A DNA stretch of 64,000 bases from Adineta vaga (taxonomy: Eukaryota > Rotifera), in the NCBI GenBank assembly GCA_021613535.1, contig CP075492.1, forward strand, positions 13,082,001 through 13,146,000. The letters run 5' to 3'. Below, in pieces: positions 55,888-64,000 of this stretch. Every line of letters begins with the position of its first letter. Position 1 is the stretch's first letter. The position numbers and the translations under genes are program-made. The notes under the pieces are model-generated. The model made no database searches. It was not told where the DNA came from and was given only the letters and a program-made list of their open reading frames with translations.

Positions 55888-58073
55888 ATGCATTTTTCGA
55901 CGTTTTATATCTTAGTATTCCATGTTATTAACTACGCATTTACTTTATCGTCAATTTATGTTGTTCCAAATCTACAACCGATCAGTAAAGAAGATGGATC
56001 ATTACAGAATCCCTTTTCTAAAATTGAACATGCTCGAAATTATCTTCGTATGCTATCTCGAACGACAGTTCAACGTGTTGCTCTTTATCCTACATATCAT
56101 TTTTTAAACAATCATACATTATCATTTGATGAACGTGATCATTTAACAATCTATACAAAAATGTCTGATAATGAACGAAATCAAATTTCATTTGATAGAA
56201 AACAAAATTTGATTGAATTAGATTTTCCAATCATTAGTGGTGGTATTCGTTTAACAGACTGGACTATTGATAAAGAAGTAAGTATTAAGAAAAAATCTAC
56301 TTTTGAAATCTTTCTTTTACACTAAACGTTTAGATCTGGCGTATTCGTCTACCTACTTCTTTATCTACTGTGACACAACTATTCGTTAACGGTCAACGTG
56401 CTATTCGTAGTCGTTTACCGTTAAATGATTATTTCTATTATGAAAAAGGACTTGCTTATCAAGGTTTTATCTATCGTGAACATCAGTTTGATAATATTAC
56501 ACTTAGTTCTACATCAAGTAGTGAAATTATTATTTATCATTCATTTACTACGTCTCGTCATTATTTCTCTCGAATATTTCCACAAAATCGTTCAATACTT
56601 TTTACAAATCCATCATTATCAGTCATTGGTAATACATCAATTATTCAACAATCTGGTCAACGTTTTCATCTCGAAAATATTTACGAAGGAATGATTTTAC
56701 AATCAGGTTCATTCTATTTTGATTCGCTCACACAAATATTATATTATCATGCACGACCAACGGAACATTTACAAAATACATTGATTATTTTACCAATAAT
56801 CGAAATAGTTCTATCAATGATTAATGTTACTAAACTTGAATGGAATTCAATTGGAATTGAACATAGTGCATGGATGGTATCTACAAAGATGAATAAGAGT
56901 CTTCCAATTGATGGACGAGCAGCAGCTGATTATACCGATCGATCAATCATTGCTGTCTATCTTCGTAATACATCTGAAGTTACATTCAATAAAATTGAAA
57001 TAGCACATATAGCTGGTTATGCAATACAAATCGATGAAAATTGTCAAGAGATTCAAATTGAAAATAGTCAATTCTATGATTTAGGTGCAGGTGGTATACG
57101 AATGGGATTGACTAGAGTAAATGAAAATGATAAGAAACAATTTATAGAAAATATTCGCATCGAAAATTGTTCTTTATTTAATAATGGTCATCTATTTCCT
57201 ATGGGTGTTGGTATTCTCCTTCAACTTGCAACAAGAAATATCTTAATAAAACAAAATACTTTCTATGAATTTTTTCATACCGCTATCCATATTGGTTGGT
57301 CATGGTAAGTTATTATTATGTTATCATTTACTTTTTTTTACATAACTACTATAACGTTTTCTAGGAGTTACGATCAAAGTTTCTGTTATAATCATACAAT
57401 ATCTTTTAATTATATTCATCATCTTGGTCAACATGTGTTAAGTGAACTTGGTGGTATTTATACTTGTGGTGTATTAAATGAAACATTTATAACAAATAAT
57501 ATCATACATGATATCTATGGATATTTTTTACATGATTGGGGAATCTATTTAGCTGATGGAAGTTCACAAATCATAATAAGCAATACCATTGTTTATAATA
57601 CAGGTTCAGCTTCATTTACAATGATCTATGGTTTTAATAATACATTTCAAAATAATATACTTGCTCGATCAAGTAATGAAAGTGATGGTGCACTTTCCCT
57701 ATATCGTCGTGAAGCAATTGATCATTTAGCATTTACATTTTCGAACAATATTATCTATGATATTGTCAATACAACTGGCCGTTGGATATTTCAAGTTCAA
57801 GCACCGGATCCATTTTCAGCACCATTAGTAAGGATGAATTATAATTGTTATTTTAATTCGTATGGAGCGATGTTTATTTTTGGTCTTGGACGACTAGTTT
57901 TCAGTGAATGGCAAGAAACAAATCATGATATGAACAGTCTTATTACAGATCCATTGTTTATCAATGCAGAAGATCAATGTAATTTCTTTCGATTTCATAC
58001 CAACAGTCCAGCATTAAAATTAGGTTTTAAACCAATTGAATTCTTGTCTCAATGGAAACCTGGATGTTCTTAA
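55888..58073 (+). CDS. Secreted right-handed parallel beta-helix protein, GH141-like
   Basis: Three exons (55888-56277, 56334-57304, 57365-58073) give 689 residues. The N-terminal 22 residues are a signal peptide. The mature start 'YVVPNLQPISKEDGSLQNPF' with 'KIEHARNYLRMLSR' is the typical entry of bacterial and fungal parallel beta-helix glycoside hydrolases ('G…NPF.si..Ar'). Later come repeating Asn-ladder rungs ('IRIENCSLFNNGHLFPMGVG', 'IIISNTIVYNTGSASF', 'NYNCYFN') and the C-terminal 'DPLFIN…FRFHTNSPALKLGF' seen in many such proteins. Polysaccharide binding or hydrolysis outside the cell is likely, but I cannot point to catalytic residues. It is a plausible transferred gene that has gained introns. 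Confidence 0.78.
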
Positions 58074-58083
58074 AATAAAAGTT

Positions 58084-58518
58084 TCTTTGTTTTCTTTTAC
58101 CTATCCATGTCTATGCACATATGAGATAGAGTGTTTCTTTCATATCTTCATACCATTAATAATCTGTAATTTTGGGATCGATATATCCATTAATACTATT
58201 TTTCGTCTTGTAAATGAAGATTTAATTGACAAACTTCAACTACCGTATATTTATAGTGTTCATGTATCTTTGGCTAGCTATCTAGATCTACACAAACATT
58301 ATCATGTTCGTATTGAAAGTATCAGTAGTGTGATAGAATCACCTAGCGAAGTGGAATATATTGCGAAAGAATATAACGTTCACCATGTTATTTCTGCTCA
58401 TCGTTTGGTAAATATCATGGTATGCAAAGTTGAATTCATCCTGTTACATCTGAATTTAGATGATCCGTTTTCTAGACAACTTGAATTGAGTACTTCATTT
58501 TTACAGTACTTCTATTAA
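58084..58518 (+). other. Unassigned open frame just downstream of the beta-helix gene
   Basis: The frame is open to 58518, and its second half has protein-like composition (for example 'LVNEDLIDKLQLPYIYSVHV', 'SPSEVEYIAKEYNVHHVIS'). No convincing start or splice site links it to a neighbour. It could be a decayed gene fragment or a missed exon. I do not recognise it. Confidence 0.25.
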
Positions 58519-58781
58519 TAGATAAAAACTGAGTTATTCTTTTGGCCGTCAATTGAAATGATGATATGCATGAAAGGATTTCTTTCTAGTTTTAACTTAT
58601 TTTATATCTATCAGGCAAATAATCATGCTTTCATTTTGAAGTACTCCATATTTTCAATTTACTGAAGTTTGTCGAAGATAACATTCAACGGTAACAAAAT
58701 ATTCTTCTACGTAAATATGATAATTTATTTTTATATTACAGATCAATTCCTTCGAATCTTCATTTTCTTGTCTACAAAAAC

Positions 58782-59741
58782 ATGAATACAACAACAACAA
58801 CAGCAGTCGATTCATTACCTGCCGATAACGTTGAAGATTATCGGCTTGTTGGTTTAATTTCCTTAATATTTACCATTATTTCTGTGATGATTAGTACTTT
58901 GATCTTAATATTAGTATGGCGAACAAAACCTCGTTTACATACAGTAAATCATTTATTGATTTGTAATACAGCTTTTGCATCGATCTTCTATTGTGTAACA
59001 TTGAAAAATAATTTTGCCTATGTTATATTTGGTCAATGGGATACAAATGATGTTAGTTGCCGATTTCGAGCATATTTTGCATATAGTGGTATTGCTGGCG
59101 TGTTATATTCATATCTTATTCAAGCTATATCACGATTCTTTTTTTCTGTTTTATCAATAAACCATCGATATTTAACATCGTTTACAACACATTACATCCT
59201 CATTGCTTGTCAATGGATTGTTGTGTTCTTAGTTACAACACCTTCTATCTTAACTACCGATATTAATTTCTATCCCCATGTGTTTTGTTGGGTACCAATG
59301 AATCATATGTTACATGTAGTTTACACGATTTCTGTATATTACATAATACCAGTGACGGTTATCATTATAATTTATATTTGTATATATATACAAGTTAAAC
59401 GAGCAGGAATCAATACAACAGTTGCTTCCCGAAGCAGTCAAAAACGTGATTTAGAATTACTTCGTCGAATTATGATATTACTTAGTATTTATTTAACAAT
59501 AGGAATACTAACAGTTTTGTTTATAGTAACATCTAGTCGTTTGATTTATTTTGCGAGTTTAGTTTGGCCATCGGTGTGTGTCACTATTGAGAAACTATGT
59601 ACAATTCTGCTTGATAGAGAAATTTATCAAGTCATTCAAGCTAAGATGGATCGAGTACCATGTGTATCACGGTTTAGAAGGCAAATCGTACCGGTTTCTG
59701 GTAGACAAGATATTCAAGTGACAAGACAAGTAAATATATAA
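58782..59741 (+). CDS. Rhodopsin-type (class A) G-protein-coupled receptor, intronless
   Basis: A single 319-codon exon with seven membrane helices, the first at about residues 24-47. Helix 1 is followed by a basic loop (WRTKPRLHTVNHLLICNTAF). The Cys pair expected between helix 3 and the second extracellular loop is present ('DVSCRF', 'HVFCWVP'). The DRY motif at the end of helix 3 is replaced by 'ISRFFF', and the NPxxY of helix 7 is missing ('IEKLCTILLDREIY'). Bdelloids have many such intronless receptors. The ligand is unknown. The start is the Met before the NTTTTTA glycosylation-type stretch. Confidence 0.82.
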   Translation: MNTTTTTAVDSLPADNVEDYRLVGLISLIFTIISVMISTLILILVWRTKPRLHTVNHLLICNTAFASIFYCVTLKNNFAYVIFGQWDTNDVSCRFRAYFAYSGIAGVLYSYLIQAISRFFFSVLSINHRYLTSFTTHYILIACQWIVVFLVTTPSILTTDINFYPHVFCWVPMNHMLHVVYTISVYYIIPVTVIIIIYICIYIQVKRAGINTTVASRSSQKRDLELLRRIMILLSIYLTIGILTVLFIVTSSRLIYFASLVWPSVCVTIEKLCTILLDREIYQVIQAKMDRVPCVSRFRRQIVPVSGRQDIQVTRQVNI

Positions 59742-60406
59742 TATTATCAAACCCGTATTGAAAAACAAGAACTATTCATGACAAAAATAAGTGTCGTAAG
59801 TTACTGGCTTTCGATGTTTCCTAATTTTATCAATAACGATTGTACATTTGCATTTTCCATTGTTTCGAAAAATAACAGTTCATACTAGAGACATACATGA
59901 CCATTACTTACGTACACAACTTGTACGAGAATCATTCAAAGAGAAAAATTAGTATATGAGAAATCACAATCCATCGGCGAAACAAGTAATGAAAGTTTTA
60001 TTAATATAAGAATTTTTTATGAGAAAAGCGTTTGAAATGCAAATCTTTTATCTAATTTTCCGGACATGAAAATAAATTTCATATTTCTGAATTCATAAGC
60101 TACATGCTTAATTAAACAAGTAATTGTATCAACAAAAGGAACTCATAATCGATAAACTAAACCAGAAGTGACATGGTTTTTCCGAAAACTAACACATGAA
60201 TGACTTCGGTATTTATCATAACTTTGAATACAAGGGGCGCAGATATAAGTTGCTTTGAAAACATTCAAAAAATATACGTATATGGTACGATTTTCAAATT
60301 TCTTATTTCTTATAAAATATTATCCATCAAGGTTAAATAATTTAATTGCCAAAGAAAAGAATACAATAAAACATTAATTGCTATATTTTCGATATGAAAC
60401 AGTCAT
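59742..60406. other. Intergenic between convergent genes
   Basis: 3' flanks of the GPCR (+) and the TM2-domain gene (-). AT-rich. No gene is seen. Confidence 0.5.
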
Positions 60407-60826
60407 TTACCAATTCTGTAATGCTACACCGTGACCATCGGGAAAAGAATCAGTTAATACCCTTATCCAGTCAACTAAAGCCCAGATGCCAAAACCACCA
60501 AATGTCAATAATTTAAACACACCTGCTACAATATACCCTGCGTTACCAGCCGATAAATAAAACCAATCAGCTCCGACAGCTCCAAGCAATAACGAAAGAA
60601 GAAATGCAACGAGTTTCTCTTTCTGTTTGTACGCACATGGTTTGTTAGATTCAACAGTAACATAACCAGCTGTCGTACAATTACATGTACTTGTTGCTAC
60701 AGCACATATTCCATTTGAACCACAATCACTATTTGATACACATGATGTTGTAGCAAGAGAGAATGACGGTGTGAAAGAAATTGTACAGAATAGAAAAGTA
60801 AAACAAAGAAAATATGTTGTAACCAT
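60407..60826 (-). CDS. TM2-domain membrane protein
   Basis: A single exon of 139 residues. The N-terminal 25 residues form a signal peptide. A short Cys-rich EGF-like segment follows ('SCVSNSDCGSNGICAVATST', then 'CNCTTAGYV'). Next comes a TM2 domain: two membrane helices ('LVAFLLSLLLGAVGADWFYL' and 'GYIVAGVFKLLTFGGFGIWA') joined by a short turn and ending 'LVDWIRVLTD'. TM2 proteins have a conserved acidic-Arg-Phe motif in the turn. Here the equivalent is 'GADWFY' within the loop region. The function is unknown. A TATA-like box lies about 45 bases upstream. Confidence 0.82.
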   Translation of the reverse strand: MVTTYFLCFTFLFCTISFTPSFSLATTSCVSNSDCGSNGICAVATSTCNCTTAGYVTVESNKPCAYKQKEKLVAFLLSLLLGAVGADWFYLSAGNAGYIVAGVFKLLTFGGFGIWALVDWIRVLTDSFPDGHGVALQNW

Positions 60827-60870
60827 CTTAGTAAAGTTTTTGAATTAAAAAATGACAATGAAAACCAGTA

Positions 60871-60878
60871 TATTTATA
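60871..60878 (-). promoter_or_regulatory. TATA-box candidate of the TM2-domain gene
   Basis: The minus strand reads TATAAATA about 45 bases upstream of the ATG at 60826. Confidence 0.45.
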
Positions 60879-62859
60879 CGCAACAAGTTGGAATTTTTGA
60901 CGTCATTCTTTCCTACTTTATTTAAATAGAATTTTTTCTTCCGTCTTTAATGTTAGTACGAATGAGTAATTCGTTGCTTATCAACTATTGTGTGTTTGAC
61001 TTTATGAAATGATATATATTATTACTTAGATCAATAGAGACTTAACAGATGACAGTAATAAAAAAGTCGATCGATGTGAAAAAACCTACTTCGATTCTGA
61101 TTCAGTATTTATTTTAAACTTGAGTCATAAACTTGAAAAAACCGAGTTTGAGTTCTTAAGGAAATAAAGAGAGAGAGAGAGAGAGAGAAGAAACTTATTT
61201 TATGTAGGATGATTATGATTTCTCCTCTATGGTAGACCTTCGTTCATTGGATGCGTGTGTTAGTAAATGCTTTTCCCGATGGTAAATATGTGGCATTATA
61301 GGTTTCGCAAATGATAAGAATAATTAAATATGCGTTTTATAGTTGTTATTTGATCATTAGTATTTATTGTGATTTTCTTGAATAATGTTCAATTGTGATT
61401 CCATACAAGATTAGGAGGATCACCAAATATTCAGTGTGTTCTCGTTCAAAGAAGTCGGATTGACTGACAGGTTCATCTTACTCTCTACTTAGTAGATCAA
61501 TAGATTTGAACAAAACATATAATGAGTATACTGGAGTTTTGCGGTCGAAAGTTTGCTATTAATATTTCTCAAATTTTATAGCTACTCTATACATTAAACA
61601 ACATATGGCTAAATGATATAGTTCTTCAGCAAAAGTACGATTAACATTCAATACGAGAAAGTTGTAATTGAACAAATCGAAGTATTTGAAGTAGACAAAA
61701 GTGAGAAATTTGAAGATCGATCGGCAAGAATTGTAAATCATTCTTTCATATTGAATATTTAGGCTGTTTACCATGATCATCATCTCGAAAAGTGTCAAGA
61801 CGTATATATCTAGCAGATCGATACTGATGCCATTGATTTTGACGACGATAAAATACTCTTAATGCATCATGGCATACAGCAAACAATTTAGGACTAACTG
61901 GGCTTATTGTTTTGAAATGTAAAATATTTTCTCTTGGACAGTCATAAATTCACTGCTTAAAAATGGCTATGTTGACACAACTCCTAAAGTAGTACGTGTC
62001 TCTCTATCTCCATGATCACATTCATAAGTGATCATACAGCTAAGAATCGATGGACATTGCTTTTGCGTCGTTTAATAAGTACAATATATAGCTTATAGCA
62101 TCATTTAGCGTTCTTCTATGAAACAATAGTAACGTCTTTCGTTCTGTCATTGATTCTATGAAATATAATAAATAGAACAAAACATAGACAATCAATGAAT
62201 GATGGGGCGACCATTGGTTCTTGGATCTCTATCCAACGGATGATTAGCAATACAACGGCATGGAAACAAATCTTGTGCAAAGTTGACAGACGTATTTATT
62301 TCATGAAGAAGGCAGAACTAAATATATAGATCAGAATTGCAAAAGAGTGCTCTGACTATGAATCTTTCTCTCTTTTTTCTATTGAATTTCTAGTATTTGA
62401 ATACTTGGATTTGAATTAAGTATGATTTATTCTGTGACTACTCATAATGATCGAAAAACGTTTGTTTTTGTTTGACAAAAACACTAAAATTCTTTCGTTC
62501 TTATTATCGAAAATAAACTTCGATAACAAAAAAATGCAAAATGTGCACAACAATAGTAGCTTAAAGAAAGCGAACGATTGTTAAAAATAAGAATCATATT
62601 TCAAAATTGTTCCACTCAACGACAGAGGACGCTTCCTTGATTAATCCAAATCTTTTCTTTTTTGAAGTTTTCTTTTTATTAAAACCGAATTCTTCTTATC
62701 ATATGGATCTATAATTTTATTTATTTAATCATCATCAAATCTAGTAGTAGTCTGGCAGAGTTTCAAAGAAAAAAACAAAACAAACTTGATTTCGATTTGT
62801 CAGCACAATCTTTTGTGATTGTCTGTCTATAATTTAGATTTGCACATATATTTTCCATA
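60879..62859. other. Long intergenic region with a (GA)n microsatellite
   Basis: A 20-base GA run lies at 61169-61188. Short open frames around 61560-61800 look like chance. The last 25 bases before RSPH3 include an AG at 62835-62836 after a T-rich stretch. No gene is recognised. Confidence 0.55.
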
Positions 62860-64000
62860 ATGCAGAGTAGACTTTCAAAAACACATAATTCTACAACTTC
62901 ATTTTCCAATCAACCGAAAGATGCTCAACGATCCAAATTTCGATCAACAATTCTTCCTCCTATGTAAGTTCATTTTCATCATTGGAACTTTTAGTTTTCA
63001 TTCGAATATAATTTCGTTAAGAAATGATACAACATCTTCGATGGGAAATCTTATGTATGATCGTCGTATTGTTCGTGGAAATACCTACGCTGTGCATACA
63101 CTTCCAACAGTAGATTTTTTAAGACTTTCATTTCAATTATTTGTTTACTTTTTGAATAGTTACCTCCAATAAATTTAATTACAATTCAACGTCAACAAGA
63201 AGCACGTCGACGTGTTCAAGCAAGACGAAAAGCTCGACAATTCTTTCGAACAATAACACCTGAGCCTGTTTCTGATCGTAAACATATGAATGTTCAAACT
63301 GAACTTTATCTTGAAGAGCTCACGTGAGTTGTTGTTGTTGTTGTTGTTTTGTTTCAAAGTCATACATCTATAGACATGAGCGAATCTTACTCGGAAATTA
63401 TTTTGAGTTATTAGATGTCTATGTTATTTCTCTTGAGTACTTATTTAGTAACATTTAAATATAATTATGAACTTCATTTCCTTTAATTATATTAATGCTT
63501 TTTTTTAAAATATGATTTGATTATTATGTATTAAAAATAATTTTCAATTTTAGTGATCGAGTTGAAGAAGCAGATGTTTATATTCAAACAGATAGATTTC
63601 TTGATCGACCTTCAACACCATTATATATTCCACAATCTGTAGGTAGAGATACTGCGACACAAATTCAAATTGGTGATGTAAATATTGACATTTTTGTTTT
63701 CTCTTCAATTGATTTAATTGAATATCGTTACAGTTATTCTCTTTTGATGTGGACGTCAAACCTATTGCTGAAGTTCTCGTTGGTAGAACTACTGAACAAG
63801 CTTTAGTTGAGGTTGCTGAAGAAGAAGAAATCCGAAGAATTCATGATCAACAACGAGCTTTTGAAGAATTTCGTAATGCAGAATTAATTGAATTGCAACG
63901 TTTCGAAGAGCAAGAAAGACGTTTACGTGCTGAGAAAGATCGTCGTATACAACAAGCAGAAGAAGTATATCAATTAGAACGTGAAGTTCAAGAGAAAATT
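62860..64000 (+). CDS. RSPH3: Radial spoke head protein 3 (3' cut by window)
   Basis: Exons read as 62860-62963, 63022-63109, 63160-63323, 63554-63677 and 63734 to the edge. The protein matches RSPH3 throughout: 'NLMYDRRIVRGNTYAVHTLP', 'EARRRVQARRKARQFF', 'VQTELYLEEL', 'VYIQTDRFLDRPSTPLYIP', 'DTATQIQIGDLFSFDVDVKP', 'EVLVGRTTEQALVEV' and a long charged helix ('EEFRNAELIELQRFEEQERR'). RSPH3 is an A-kinase-anchoring subunit of the radial spokes of motile cilia, which fits an animal with a ciliated corona. The boundary of exon 2 is the least certain, because a closer AG would leave a 31-bp intron. The C-terminus lies beyond the window. Confidence 0.92.

Noticed and set aside
61559-61798. 79-codon minus-strand frame
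   Set aside because: AT-rich composition, no motif, no splice or promoter signal.

Overview
The window is nuclear DNA of a small-genome animal, most likely a bdelloid rotifer (Adineta or Rotaria type). The evidence is: an AT-rich sequence; dense genes on both strands; introns mostly of 45-70 bp with GT..AG ends; clearly metazoan orthologues (neurofibromin, RABGAP1, FBXO42, ATP8B flippase, TIM22, NCAM/Fasciclin-2-like, RSPH3); and, among them, genes of families best known from fungi and bacteria (a fungal-type MFS carrier, a GPR1/FUN34/YaaH transporter, a parallel beta-helix protein). The species assignment is inference. I recognise no transposon, CRISPR array, rRNA or telomere repeat.

Layout. 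0-8.4 kb: tail of a secreted protein, an ABHD17-like hydrolase (+), then DDAH and RABGAP1 (both -). 9.9-16.5 kb: a small Tyr-rich orphan (-), the fungal-type MFS carrier (+), an Ig/FnIII adhesion receptor (-). 16.5-19.5 kb: gene-poor. 19.5-28 kb: intronless multicopper oxidase (-), F-box/GRDP-like protein (+), myristoylated EF-hand protein (-), hotdog thioesterase (-), alpha/beta hydrolase (-), tRNA-Cys (-). 28.3-32.7 kb: ATP8B-type P4-ATPase (-). 33.8-45.5 kb: complete neurofibromin (+) with a small secreted-protein gene nested antisense in one intron, followed 185 bp later by TIM22 (+). 46.6-50.6 kb: calmodulin-like protein (-) and a DNAJB6-like J-protein locus (-) that appears to encode two proteins from one J domain. 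51.9-54.2 kb: FBXO42 (+) and, 59 bp later, a GABARAP/Atg8 gene (+). 54.5-60.8 kb: AceTr transporter (-), parallel beta-helix protein (+), GPCR (+), TM2-domain protein (-). 62.9 kb to the edge: RSPH3 (+), cut by the window.

The strongest hidden structure is the J-protein locus. One J-domain donor (phase 1) can join either a 1.5-kb exon encoding polyQ, polyP and polyHis runs, or four downstream exons encoding a canonical DNAJB6-type C-terminus. Both acceptors restore an almost identical 'YDQLG' junction and both products are in frame to a stop. Other points: three tight same-strand gene pairs (59, 169 and 185 bp apart) whose downstream genes have a polypyrimidine-AG just before the ATG, as expected of spliced-leader trans-splicing; a GABARAP whose frame ends directly on the conjugation glycine; and a possible 18-nt microexon in the PTB domain of RABGAP1.

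Exon boundaries were read by eye from GT/AG sites, family alignment recalled from general knowledge and phase continuity; none was checked against transcripts. For most multi-exon genes I summed the exon lengths and confirmed a whole number of codons.
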